This document shows, one piece after another, positions 16,513 to 25,067 of a stretch of 64,000 nucleotides of DNA. Each line of letters starts with the position of its first letter. Position 1 is the first letter of the stretch. Made by a program: the position numbers and the translations under genes. Origin of the DNA: Streptomyces sp. LaPpAH-108 (GTDB taxonomy: Bacteria; Actinomycetota; Actinomycetes; Streptomycetales; Streptomycetaceae); NCBI RefSeq assembly GCF_000373625.1, contig NZ_KB891988.1, forward strand, positions 1-64,000. The letters run 5' to 3'. The notes beneath the pieces were generated by a model, which worked only from the letters and a program-made list of their open reading frames with translations, searched no databases and was not told where the DNA came from.

Positions 16513-17553
16513 ATGTACGACGGCAGGGGGGACCGTCCTTCGGGACGGGCACGGATGTCCGCGATGCTGCTGGGGGCGGCACTGCTCGCGGCAGGGTGTT
16601 CCTCGGGGGACGGCGGAGGCAAGGACGCGGGGGCCAAGGACCCCGGTGCGCGGATCACCCAACAGCCGCGCGCCACCGACCCGTTCTGGGTCAACCCGGA
16701 CGGCAACGCGGCCCGCCAGGTCGCCGCCTACGAGGAGGCGGGCAGAAAGACGGACGCCGACCGGATCCGCAGGATCGCCGAGCAGCCGACGGGGGAGTGG
16801 ATCGGCCCGGAGAAGCCCGAACAGGAGGCCCGCGGCTTCACCGAGGCCGCCGAACGCTCAAACCGCACCGCCCTGTTGGTGCTGTACAACATCCCGCACC
16901 GCGACTGCGGCCAGTACTCCAGCGGCGGCGCGGCCGACGGCGACGCCTACCGCGCCTGGATCGACGGCGTGGCCCGGGGCATCGGGGACCGCCCCGCCAC
17001 CGTGATCCTCGAACCGGACGCCCTGCTGCACCTGGTCGACGGCTGCACCCCCGCCGAGTTCCACGAGGAGCGCTACGACCTCCTCTCCGGCGCGGTGGAC
17101 CGTCTCAAGTCCCTGAAGAACACCCGGGTCTACCTCGACGCGGGCAACGCGGGCTGGGGCCACCCCGACCAGATCCACGACCCCCTCACCCGGGCAGGCA
17201 TCGCCCACTCGGACGGCTTCGCCGTCAACGTCTCCAACTTCTACTCCACCCAGGACTCCCTCACCTACGGCAAACGCCTCTCGTCCAAGGTCGGCGACAA
17301 ACACTTCGTGATCGACACCAGCCGCAACGGCAACGGCCCCTACACCGGCGGAAACCCGAACGAACGCTGGTGCAACCCACCGGGCCGAGCCCTGGGCGCC
17401 GCCCCGACCACAAAGACGGCGGACCCGCTGGTGGACGCCTACTTGTGGGTGAAACGCCCAGGCGAGTCGGACGGCACCTGCAAGGGAGGCCCGAAGGCAG
17501 GAGATTGGTGGTCCGAGTACGCCTTGAAGCTGGCGGCGGCCTCAACTCCCTAA
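16513..17553 (+). CDS. cslZ: GH6 endoglucanase lipoprotein, CslZ-like
   Basis: This encodes 346 residues, with ATG after GGGGGGAATC. The lipoprotein signal has lipobox LLAAGC (Cys29). The GH6 catalytic domain carries both signatures: the Y..P.RDC type (VLYNIPHRDCGQYSSGG) with one catalytic Asp, and ATVILEPDALLHL with the other. YLDAGNAGWGHPDQ and HFVIDTSRNGNGP follow. It hydrolyses beta-1,4-glucan at the cell surface. It is convergent with glxA, and in Streptomyces a GH6 enzyme (CslZ) belongs to the CslA/GlxA glucan system, so it probably trims the glucan made by CslA. Confidence 0.88.
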   Translation: MYDGRGDRPSGRARMSAMLLGAALLAAGCSSGDGGGKDAGAKDPGARITQQPRATDPFWVNPDGNAARQVAAYEEAGRKTDADRIRRIAEQPTGEWIGPEKPEQEARGFTEAAERSNRTALLVLYNIPHRDCGQYSSGGAADGDAYRAWIDGVARGIGDRPATVILEPDALLHLVDGCTPAEFHEERYDLLSGAVDRLKSLKNTRVYLDAGNAGWGHPDQIHDPLTRAGIAHSDGFAVNVSNFYSTQDSLTYGKRLSSKVGDKHFVIDTSRNGNGPYTGGNPNERWCNPPGRALGAAPTTKTADPLVDAYLWVKRPGESDGTCKGGPKAGDWWSEYALKLAAASTP

Positions 17554-17586
17554 AAGGGGCGCGGGGAACTGCGCGACAAGCCACAG
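17552..17586. repeat. Streptomycete intergenic repeat (AGGGGCGCGGGGAACTGCGC type)
   Basis: Directly after the GH6 stop stands AAAGGGGCGCGGGGAACTGC followed by GCGACAAGCCAC. I recognise this as a short sequence scattered through many Streptomyces genomes, usually between genes and often at convergent ends. It sits between the converging cslZ and glxA genes, where a terminator or repeat element would be expected. This is from memory. Confidence 0.55.
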
Positions 17587-17620
17587 CGCTCCCGCACCCA
17601 CCCACAAACCCGCGGGAGCA

Positions 17621-19558
17621 CTACGGCACGCGCACCCACCGCGCCACCGACGGAGTCCCCTGGTCGTCATCCACGAACAGCATGTACCACCCCGCCTGCA
17701 CCAGATTCCGGCTCTTCGGCACAGTGACGGTCACCCGATCCCCCACCACCTTGAAATCCAGCGCGATCGACCGCTGATCCACATCCGTGACATGCGTGGA
17801 CGCGCTGGGCCGAATCAACCGCGCCTTCCGAATACTCGGCGCATGCCGCGAGGTGAACGTCCCCGAGGCCCCCCGGGCGATGACACTGGGCCCGCCGCTC
17901 AACTCCGGCCGAGCGTCCCGGTAGAGATACGGCGGGCTGTAGACCTCGATCCGCTGCTCGAACACCCCCGGCTTGGTGTTCGCCTTGTCGCCGTACAGCG
18001 AGTCGGAACCGAAGAACAGCACCCGCCCGTCCGGGAGCAGCAGGGAGCCGGAGTGGTAGTTCCGGCCCACCAGCGGGTCCGCGACACGCGTGAAGCTGTT
18101 GCCGTCCGGGTGGTAGAGCCGCGCCTGGTGGATGTTGGAGTCGCCGCGCCCCCGGTAGTCCTCGGAGCCGCCGGAGACCAGCACGGTGTCGTCGGGCAGG
18201 ATCGAGGACTGCGGATATCTGGTCCCCTTCTCCAGCTGAGGCCCGTCCGTGAAGCGCGGCTGCTTGGCCTTGAGGTCGATGAGCCGCGTCTTCCTGCTGG
18301 ACAGCGCGGACTCGCCCACCCCGCCCCCGCCGATCACCAGGAACCGTTCGTCCTGGGCCGGCGGCAGCAGCACGGTCCCGGACGTCTCCAGCCGGTCCGG
18401 GTCGCTGAGCCCGGGCAGATCGGTGAACCGGTTGCTGTCCAGGTCCCAGATGCCGGGGGTGCGGCCCACGTCGTCGGGGCCGTAGCCCGCGTTGGACCCG
18501 GAGTAGAAGATCTTGCCGTTCTGCAGCAGGAACAGCGCCGGGTAGGTCGGGAACTGCCGGATCTTCTTGGTGTACGTCCACTTCCTGGTCTTGGGGTCGA
18601 AGATCTCGTTCTTGCCGGGGACGAGCTGGCCGATGTCGTCGAGCCCGGAGACGCTGAGGATCTTTCCGTCGGACAGGGTGGTGAGCGTCGGGTACCAGCG
18701 GGCCTCGTGCATCGGGTCGACCTTGATGTACCGCTCGGCCACCGGGTCGAACTCGTAGGCGTCGCGGATGCCTTGGAAGTCCTTCTTGTCGAGCGCGAGC
18801 TTCTGCGCGATGCCGTACGTGTTGCGCGCGTCGGCGCCCTTGAGGCCCTGGACGCGGTAGTTGTCCTGGGTGCCGGTCTCGTACTTGGCGCCGCTGCGTT
18901 GCGCCTCGACGTAGATGCGGCCCAGGCCCGGGTCGTTGCGCAGGAACTTGCCCGTCTTGCGGTCGAAGACCTTCTTCGCGCGCGGCACGAGCACCGGGTC
19001 CTTGGAGACGAACGTCCTGCCGTTGGAACGCCCGGTGAAGCGGGTGCCCGCGGGCAGCGTCACCGGCTTGTCCGGGTTCTCGTTGTGGACGATCATCAGG
19101 CCACCGGCCTTGGTGACGTCGCCCTTGAGCTTCTCGTACCGCTTGGTGCCGCCCGCGATCAGCAGGTTGCCGTTGGCGAGTTGGGTGTGCCCGGTGCAGA
19201 ACAGGTCGCTGGGCGTGGGGATCTGCTTGATCGTGCCCTTGACCGGGTCGTAGAGCCGGGTGTCGAACTTCTTCTGGTCGAAGTTGTCCTGGTTGTTGCC
19301 CGACCCGGCGACCAGCAGCACCTTGCCGGTGTGCAGCAGGGCCGCGTGGATGGTGTCCTGGCGGTACTGCTTGGGGAAGTCGATGACGTCCCAGTGGCCG
19401 TTGGCCGCCTTGTACTCGGGCTCGTTGATCTTGTACTGGTGGTACTGCGCGGTGCCGAAGCGGTAGAGCCAGGGGCCGTTCATCCCGGCGAGCGCGAGCA
19501 CCACCACGCTGCCCATGGCGAGCCTGCGGACCCGGCGGCGCCCGGTGTGGTTCCTCAT
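17621..19558 (-). CDS. glxA: GlxA copper-radical oxidase
   Basis: This encodes 645 residues. An N-terminal signal anchor (SVVVLALAGMNGPWLY) is followed by a kelch-type seven-bladed propeller and a C-terminal DUF1929 domain. Galactose-oxidase-type active-site residues are visible: Cys121 in DLFCTGH, Trp288-Tyr289 in EARWYPTL (the Tyr cross-links to Cys), Tyr501-His502 in RNYHSG and His589 in STHVTD. The length and the C121/W288/Y289 numbering agree with S. lividans GlxA as I remember it. It acts outside the membrane at hyphal tips, oxidising the glucan exported by CslA. Its start overlaps the cslA stop (ATGA), so translation is coupled. Confidence 0.95.
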   Translation of the reverse strand: MRNHTGRRRVRRLAMGSVVVLALAGMNGPWLYRFGTAQYHQYKINEPEYKAANGHWDVIDFPKQYRQDTIHAALLHTGKVLLVAGSGNNQDNFDQKKFDTRLYDPVKGTIKQIPTPSDLFCTGHTQLANGNLLIAGGTKRYEKLKGDVTKAGGLMIVHNENPDKPVTLPAGTRFTGRSNGRTFVSKDPVLVPRAKKVFDRKTGKFLRNDPGLGRIYVEAQRSGAKYETGTQDNYRVQGLKGADARNTYGIAQKLALDKKDFQGIRDAYEFDPVAERYIKVDPMHEARWYPTLTTLSDGKILSVSGLDDIGQLVPGKNEIFDPKTRKWTYTKKIRQFPTYPALFLLQNGKIFYSGSNAGYGPDDVGRTPGIWDLDSNRFTDLPGLSDPDRLETSGTVLLPPAQDERFLVIGGGGVGESALSSRKTRLIDLKAKQPRFTDGPQLEKGTRYPQSSILPDDTVLVSGGSEDYRGRGDSNIHQARLYHPDGNSFTRVADPLVGRNYHSGSLLLPDGRVLFFGSDSLYGDKANTKPGVFEQRIEVYSPPYLYRDARPELSGGPSVIARGASGTFTSRHAPSIRKARLIRPSASTHVTDVDQRSIALDFKVVGDRVTVTVPKSRNLVQAGWYMLFVDDDQGTPSVARWVRVP

Positions 19559-21771
19559 TCCGTACGCCCCCCGAGTCCGCCGAGAGCGATCGGCAGCGTC
19601 TCATCACGCCGCCCGTCCTGCGGCGGCCCGCTCCGACCGGGCCGGGGATGCGGGATCTGCGGGGTGCCTTCGGCGATTCCCTGGACTCCGCTCGCGACCC
19701 CGGCACCTCCCTGGCTCCCGCCTGCGATCCCGGCGCTCCCTTGGGTTCCGCTTGAGACTCCGGCGCCTCCTTGGGCCCCGCCTGCGATCACGGCGCCTCC
19801 TTGGACCCCGCCTGCGATCCCGGCACCTCCTTGGGCCCCGCTTGCGACTCCGGCACCGCCCTGGACTCCGCTCGCGACCCCGGCGACCCCCTGGCCCCCG
19901 CCCGCGACCTCGGCCACCACTCCGGCCCCGGCCGCGACCCCGCCTCCGACCGCCTCCCCGGCCGCGTCCGCCGTCCGCCCCTCCCGCCGCAGCGCGTACC
20001 GCCACGCGAGGATCGGTGCCGCCGTGATCAGCAGCGCGAAGACCGCCCACGTGATCATCGCCGGATGCGCATGTCCGAGGGTGAAGCCCGCGGCCAGCGA
20101 CCCCGCGAAGACCGCGATGAAGAACCAGTGGATGCGGAAGGTCCCGAACAGCGTGTCGGGGCTGGCCGATTCGCCCTTGGGCGTCACCACGAAGCGGCTC
20201 TTGCGGCGCAGTACGGCATCCATCAGGGAGCGGGCGTAGACCGGCGCGGACAGCGCCGACATCACCATGCCCGCGACCCCGCCGGAGCCCTCCGGCTCGT
20301 GCGGGGAGACGTTGTGCCGCCGGTTCCAGATGTACAGGCCGATCTGGAGCGCGGAGGCGTTGCCGTAGAGCATCAGCCACACGGTCGGGTCGATGTTCAC
20401 GCCCGAGGCGCCCAGGCCCAGGAACAGGGCGCAACTGAGCGCCGCCAGAATCCAGTTGAGGGCGGACATCGGGTAGAACACGATCATCATCGTGTAGTTG
20501 AAGAGCTTGCCCGGCGGCAGCGTGAACAGGCCCTTCCAGTACTGCTTGAGGATCGTCTCGTACGTGCCCCGGGACCAGCGCAGTTGCTGGGTGAAGAAGT
20601 CGGTCCAGGCGTTCGGGCCCTCGCCGACCGCGAGCACGTCGGGCGTGTAGACGGACTTCCACTTGCGGCCGGTGGCGGGGTTCTTCGTCCGGTGCATCTC
20701 GAACCCGGTGGCCATGTCCTCGGTGATCGAGTCGTACAGCCCGCCGATCTGCCGGATCGCGCTGATGCGCACCGCGTTGGAGGTGCCGACGAACATCGGG
20801 CCGCCGTACCGGTTCCCGGCGCGCTGGATGAGCGCGTGGAAGAGGAACTGCTGCGACTCGGCGGCCTTGGTGACGAAGGTGTCGTAATTGCCGTACACCT
20901 GCGGGCCGATGACGAAGCCGACGTCCGGGTCGCGGAAGTAACCCAGCATCCGCTCCAGGTAGTTGGGGAGCGGGACGTGGTCGGTGTCGACGGAGGCGAA
21001 GAAGTCGTACGCCTCGCCGTGCGCCTCCAGCCAGGCGTTGTAGTTGCCGTGCTTGGTCTTCGCGCGGTACGGCCCCTCGGGCCGGTTCCAGCGCTCGACG
21101 CCCTTGCGGCTGAAGTGGTGGACGCCGAGCCGGGCGCAGACCTCCTTGACGGCCGGGTCGTCGCCCTCGTCGAGCAGCCAGACGTGCAGCAGGCCCCGGT
21201 GGCGCAGCCGGACGGCGGCCTCCAGGGTGCGGGTGACCATCTCCAGCGGTTCCTTGCCGGGCACGAAGGTGGTCAGGAAGGCCACCCGGGTGCCGGTCTC
21301 GGGCACCACCGGCACCGGGTCGCGGGCGACGAGGGTGGCGTGCGCGTTGGACAGCACGTTCACACAGCGGAAGAACTCGATCAGGCCGATCGAGACCAGC
21401 ATCACCGTGTCCAGCGCGGGCAGCGCGGCGAAGGCGGGATAGTCGCGCTCGGTCCAGTGCTCCGGCTGGAGCAGCCAGCCCAGCAGGACGAGCGAGAGCA
21501 GCGGGGCGGCGCCGAGCATGAGCGCCGCGCGTATACGGTGCGGCTCCTGCGCGAGCAGCGAGCGGTAGCGCACGGTGTAGGGCTTGCCGGGCGGCGGCTG
21601 GGTCAGCGGCCCGGCGAGGCGGCTGTAGTGCTCGTAGTCGTATCTGGGCAGGTTCCTCCTGATCCTGCGGAACTGGCCGTCCCGGTGCTGGACGGTGCGC
21701 AGCCGCGTGGTCCGCGACGGATCGTCGGTGTGGTCATGGCTCTGCCGGGCGCCCTGCGGCGTCGACGTCAT
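19555..21771 (-). CDS. cslA: CslA cellulose-synthase-like glycosyltransferase (GT2)
   Basis: This encodes 738 residues, with ATG after GGGGGGATC. Membrane helices flank a processive GT2 domain with LLDEGDD, SVDTDHVP, the acceptor-site TEDMAT and QQLRWSRG (D, DxD, TED, QxxRW). It makes a beta-glucan at growing hyphal tips with GlxA. The last 130 residues are unusual: after the final helix comes a Gly/Ala/Val tail of about ten imperfect ten-residue repeats of the form SGxQGGAGxA, then a Pro/Arg-rich end. The repeats are built from GC-rich direct DNA repeats at roughly 19660-19960. I do not remember this tail in S. coelicolor CslA. Confidence 0.93.
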   Translation of the reverse strand: MTSTPQGARQSHDHTDDPSRTTRLRTVQHRDGQFRRIRRNLPRYDYEHYSRLAGPLTQPPPGKPYTVRYRSLLAQEPHRIRAALMLGAAPLLSLVLLGWLLQPEHWTERDYPAFAALPALDTVMLVSIGLIEFFRCVNVLSNAHATLVARDPVPVVPETGTRVAFLTTFVPGKEPLEMVTRTLEAAVRLRHRGLLHVWLLDEGDDPAVKEVCARLGVHHFSRKGVERWNRPEGPYRAKTKHGNYNAWLEAHGEAYDFFASVDTDHVPLPNYLERMLGYFRDPDVGFVIGPQVYGNYDTFVTKAAESQQFLFHALIQRAGNRYGGPMFVGTSNAVRISAIRQIGGLYDSITEDMATGFEMHRTKNPATGRKWKSVYTPDVLAVGEGPNAWTDFFTQQLRWSRGTYETILKQYWKGLFTLPPGKLFNYTMMIVFYPMSALNWILAALSCALFLGLGASGVNIDPTVWLMLYGNASALQIGLYIWNRRHNVSPHEPEGSGGVAGMVMSALSAPVYARSLMDAVLRRKSRFVVTPKGESASPDTLFGTFRIHWFFIAVFAGSLAAGFTLGHAHPAMITWAVFALLITAAPILAWRYALRREGRTADAAGEAVGGGVAAGAGVVAEVAGGGQGVAGVASGVQGGAGVASGAQGGAGIAGGVQGGAVIAGGAQGGAGVSSGTQGSAGIAGGSQGGAGVASGVQGIAEGTPQIPHPRPGRSGPPQDGRRDETLPIALGGLGGRTE

Positions 21772-21784
21772 GAGTGATCCCCCC

Positions 21785-21804
21785 ACACGCGCGTCGGCGC
21801 GTGT
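21785..21804 (-). promoter_or_regulatory. Hairpin in the cslA leader
   Basis: A perfect eight-base stem, ACACGCGC with GCGCGTGT, has a four-base loop. In the cslA mRNA it ends 13 bases before the ATG, directly against the Shine-Dalgarno G run. It could limit ribosome access or protect the mRNA end. The rest of the interval to the tRNA terminator at 22054 shows no gene. Confidence 0.5.
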
Positions 21805-22053
21805 TTCGTCGGTCTTCCGCCCCGCCGGTGCCCCCTCGGCCGTCGCGGGACGGTGAACTCCGGTCCAACGCGGCACCCCCCTCGGCGCCGCTCAGTCGGC
21901 GGGCCCCCTCCCGCCGGTCGATCACCGGTATCAACCCCCCAACTGCCGTGTTTCCACGGCATGATGGACAACAGGGTTCTACGGCGTCGAGCATGATCGC
22001 AAGATGCGAAACGCGGTGTTTACCGGTCAAAAGTGCTCATGTTCCGCACAACG

Positions 22054-22089
22054 CGATCAGGCCCCTCGTTTTCACGAGAGGCCTGATCG
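22054..22089 (-). terminator. Terminator of tRNA-Lys copy 1
   Basis: A 16-base stem with one mismatch (CGATCAGGCCCCTCGT with ACGAGAGGCCTGATCG) and a four-base loop lies seven bases beyond the tRNA 3' end. The same AGGCC-type hairpin follows the third tRNA-Lys copy. Confidence 0.8.
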
Positions 22090-22096
22090 TTGTCTG

Positions 22097-22170
22097 TGCG
22101 CCGCCAGGGACTCGAACCCCGGACCCGCTGATTAAGAGTCAGCTGCTCTAACCAACTGAGCTAGCGGCGC
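22097..22170 (-). tRNA. tRNA-Lys (CTT), copy 1 of 3
   Basis: This is 74 nt, with perfect acceptor pairing GCGCCGC/GCGGCGC and discriminator A. The D arm contains AGTTGGTTAGA, the anticodon loop CTCTTAA (anticodon CTT) and the T loop TTCGAGT. The CCA end is not encoded. It is identical to the copies at 28882 and 39759. Confidence 0.97.
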
Positions 22171-22366
22171 CTGCTGACAGGGAAAACTCTACATGACCTG
22201 CACGGGTGCTCCGACCACCGTCGGCAGCGCCCCGGCCGCTCCGGCCCGCCTTCCGGGGGTGCCGTACATCATTCGGACCGTCAACATGCGCGTCCCGCCG
22301 ACAGTTGTGAGACTGATCGACGTGCACACTCGCGGACAAATCCACCCCGAATGTGAGGTAGATCGC

Positions 22367-23680
22367 ATGATCGTTCCGGTGTTCGAGGAAATCGAGCCCG
22401 TGAGCGACTGCGACTGCCCCGGCTGTGTCCTCGGGCGGCGGACGGCGCCCCGTCCGTCGTCCGGCGGTTTCCCCGGCCGTCCGGCGGTCCGGGGTGCCGC
22501 GGTCGTGGCCGCCGCCGCGTCCGCCGCCCTCGGGGCCGTCCCGCAGGCCGTCGCGCAGGCCGGGGAGCACGCCCCGGCCGGTCCGGCCCGCCTGGTCGCC
22601 CCGGCCGGTCCCGCCCGCCCGGGCGCCCCGGCGGCGGACGGTACGGCCGCGACCCCGCAGGGCGGCACCGCCCCGCTCTTCGGGACCGGCACCTCCGCGG
22701 CCCCGGCCAGCCGCTCCCCGGCCCTGACCCGGACCCAGATCATCAACCGGGCCAAGCTGTGGGTGGACGCGCAGGTGCCGTACAGCACGACCCGGTACTG
22801 GTCCGACGGCTACCGCCAGGACTGCTCGGGCTATGTCTCCATGGCCTGGGGGCTGCTCTCCAACGAGTGGACGGGCAGCCTCGCCCAGTTCGGCGTCAAG
22901 ATCACCAAGGATGAGCTGGAGCCCGGCGACATCCTGCTCTTCCACAACACCGCCGACCCGCAGAACGGCTCCCACGTCGTGATCTTCGGCGGCTGGACCG
23001 ACTACACCCGCACCGCCTACACCGGCTACGAGCAGACCCCGCCGCACACCCGCCGCCAGAGCACGCCGTACCCCTACTGGAACAACACCACCAAGTACGT
23101 CCCCTACCGCTACAAGAACGTCACCAGCGGGGCGTCCGGTTCGGAGCCCGCCACCGGGGGCGCGCTCACCCCCTTCCCCGGTGCTTCGTACTTCGGCCCG
23201 GGCGCCAACAACAAGTACGTCACCCAGCTCGGCCAGATGCTGGTCGCCCGGGGTGGCGCCGCCTTCTACTCCACGGGTCCGGGGCCGGTCTGGGGCGAGG
23301 CCGACCGGCGGGCCACCGAGGCGTTCCAGAAGGCGCAGGGCTGGACCGGCTCGGCCGCCGACGGACTGCCGGGCCCGCGCACCTGGGAACTGCTCGTCAC
23401 CGGCGCGGGCAAGGACATCCCGCCCGTCAAGACGGGCTCGGTGCCCGCCTTCCCCGGCCGGGACTATTTCCGCCCGGGCGCGAACAACGTCTATGTCACC
23501 CAGCTGGGGCAGCAGCTGGTGAAGAAAGGATTCGGCAGCTACTACGCCACCGGTCCAGGACCCCGCTGGAGCGAGGCCGACCGGCGGGCCGTCGAGGCGT
23601 TCCAGAAGGCCCAGGGCTGGCGCGGCTCCCAGGCCGACGGCTACCCGGGGCCCGAGACCTGGCGCCGTCTGTTCACCTAG
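22367..23680 (+). CDS. Secreted NlpC-like cysteine peptidase with two peptidoglycan-binding repeats
   Basis: This encodes 437 residues; ATG 22367 was chosen because GAGG precedes it, although the frame is open upstream. An unusual N-terminus with DCDCPGC precedes an Ala-rich signal-like segment. The amidase-like domain has the catalytic Cys in QDCSGYVSMAWG and His in GSHVVIFGGW. Two near-identical C-terminal repeats follow, each about 70 residues (FPGxxYFxPGANNxYVTQLG to EAFQKAQGW, then ADGxPGPxTW), typical of streptomycete peptidoglycan-binding modules. It probably cleaves peptidoglycan stems at the cell wall. It lies beyond the tRNA from divergent cslA and heads a rightward run with the SPFH and LPMO genes, fitting a tip-remodelling role. 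Confidence 0.82.
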   Translation: MIVPVFEEIEPVSDCDCPGCVLGRRTAPRPSSGGFPGRPAVRGAAVVAAAASAALGAVPQAVAQAGEHAPAGPARLVAPAGPARPGAPAADGTAATPQGGTAPLFGTGTSAAPASRSPALTRTQIINRAKLWVDAQVPYSTTRYWSDGYRQDCSGYVSMAWGLLSNEWTGSLAQFGVKITKDELEPGDILLFHNTADPQNGSHVVIFGGWTDYTRTAYTGYEQTPPHTRRQSTPYPYWNNTTKYVPYRYKNVTSGASGSEPATGGALTPFPGASYFGPGANNKYVTQLGQMLVARGGAAFYSTGPGPVWGEADRRATEAFQKAQGWTGSAADGLPGPRTWELLVTGAGKDIPPVKTGSVPAFPGRDYFRPGANNVYVTQLGQQLVKKGFGSYYATGPGPRWSEADRRAVEAFQKAQGWRGSQADGYPGPETWRRLFT

Positions 23681-23796
23681 CCGGAGGCGGCCCCGGCCGC
23701 ACGGACGCGGCGCCGGACGCCCCCGGCCCCGCCCCACGAGACCCCCTTGATCACCCCTTTGTCATGACGCATCTGGCGCGGAGGCTGGAGGCACCC

Positions 23797-24942
23797 ATGA
23801 GTACGACCGCACCGCACACGCACGAGTCCGAGGAACAGCCCGAGGAGGCACCGGCCCCCCTGAGCACGGCGGGCCACCGGCCGCCCCGGCTGATCCACAA
23901 CGAGGTCACCACCGAGATCCCCGTCCATCTCCTCTTCCGTGACGACCCGGCCCCCGAGCCGGTCCCGCTGAAGCCCGCCGTGGTGGGCCGCAGACAGGGC
24001 ACGGGCGAGCAGCCGCGTCTGTCGCGCCCGGCGCCGCAGGCCCGTCCCCGCCCGGTGCCCCCGGCCGACCCGGAGCTGGTGGAGCGCCCGGCGCGGGTGC
24101 TGCCCGGCGCGGCCGGGGTGTGCGCGGGGCTCGGCGGGGTCGCCGGGTGCCTGGCCACCTCGTGGTGGGCGGGGGTGCTGCCGCCGCTCGCCCTGGAGTC
24201 GCTGCGGCTGCCGTCGTACGCGGGCGCGGGGCTCGGTCCCGCCCAGTGGGCGGCGTACGCCGGGGCCGGGGCCGTCGGCCTGTTCGGCTTCGCGGGGCTG
24301 GCCCGGGGGCGCACCGGACGGGCCTGGGTGCTCGGGATGTTCGGCCGCTACCGGGGCACGGTCCGCCGTACCGGACTGCTCTGGGTGAACCCGCTGCTGC
24401 GGCGGCGCCGGGCGGACGTACGGCTGCGGCACTGGCGCAGCGAGGCGATCCCGGCGGCGGACGTGAGCGGGGTGGCGCTGCGGGTGTCGGTCCTCGTGGT
24501 GTGGCGGGTGCGGGACACGGCGCGGGCGCTGCTCGGGATCGAGGACCACGAGGGCTATCTGCGCGAGTGCGTGGAGGCGGCCCTCGCCCGGGTGCCGGTG
24601 GAGGCGCCGGGCGGCACACGCGGCGGCGCGGACGCCTCGGCGGAGGTGCTGACCCGGCTGGTGGCGGGCGACGCGGCCCCGGCGGGTCTCGAGGTGTTCT
24701 CGGTACGGCCGCTGCGGGTGGAGTACGCCCCCGAGGTGGCCGCCGCGATGCACCGGCGCCGGATCGCCGCGCTGGACGCCCAGCAGCGGGCCACGATGCT
24801 CAGCTCGGTGGTGGACTCGGTGGAGGACACGGTGACCCGGCTGACCGTGCGTGGTCTGGTCGAGCTGGACGACTACGAGCGCAAGGCGCTGGTACGGGAT
24901 CTCACGGTGGCGTTCTGCTCGGGGCGGGGGGAGCCCGCCTGA
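23797..24942 (+). CDS. SPFH/band-7 domain membrane protein
   Basis: This encodes 381 residues; ATG 23797 was chosen for the upstream GGAGG, over an ATG at 23764. A charged, Pro-rich cytosolic N-terminus of about 100 residues is followed by two membrane segments (LPGAAGVCAGLGGVAGCLA, AAYAGAGAVGLFGFAGLA). An SPFH domain follows (GLLWVNPLLRRRRADVRLRHW, VSVLVVWRVRDTARALLGIE). SPFH proteins organise membrane microdomains. Its place between the peptidoglycan-binding and LPMO genes suggests a scaffold for tip glycan or wall machinery; that is inference. Confidence 0.8.
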   Translation: MSTTAPHTHESEEQPEEAPAPLSTAGHRPPRLIHNEVTTEIPVHLLFRDDPAPEPVPLKPAVVGRRQGTGEQPRLSRPAPQARPRPVPPADPELVERPARVLPGAAGVCAGLGGVAGCLATSWWAGVLPPLALESLRLPSYAGAGLGPAQWAAYAGAGAVGLFGFAGLARGRTGRAWVLGMFGRYRGTVRRTGLLWVNPLLRRRRADVRLRHWRSEAIPAADVSGVALRVSVLVVWRVRDTARALLGIEDHEGYLRECVEAALARVPVEAPGGTRGGADASAEVLTRLVAGDAAPAGLEVFSVRPLRVEYAPEVAAAMHRRRIAALDAQQRATMLSSVVDSVEDTVTRLTVRGLVELDDYERKALVRDLTVAFCSGRGEPA

Positions 24943-25005
24943 GGTCCGGCCGCCTCGGGTGTGCGCACGGTATGGACATGTTCAACTCCCGGTAATAATC
25001 TGGCA

Positions 25006-25021
25006 CTTGGTCTAGACCTAC
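25006..25021. promoter_or_regulatory. DasR-responsive element (dre) upstream of the LPMO gene
   Basis: CTTGGTCTAGACCTAC contains the full GGTCTAGACC core of the dre consensus ACTGGTCTAGACCACT; the outer positions diverge. It lies about 50 bp before the LPMO ATG, in the promoter zone. DasR is the GlcNAc-responsive GntR repressor of chitin genes, so this predicts induction by chitin or GlcNAc. Confidence 0.75.
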
Positions 25022-25067
25022 TGCACGGCTCAGTGAACTTCCCCCACGTTCTCCCAGGAGCGGCAGC

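Noticed and set aside
19604..20662. Long open frames in other phases and antisense to cslA/glxA, and similar ones over most genes
   Set aside because: Typical of 70+ percent GC DNA. They lack ribosome sites and domains and are Arg/Pro/Gly-rich.
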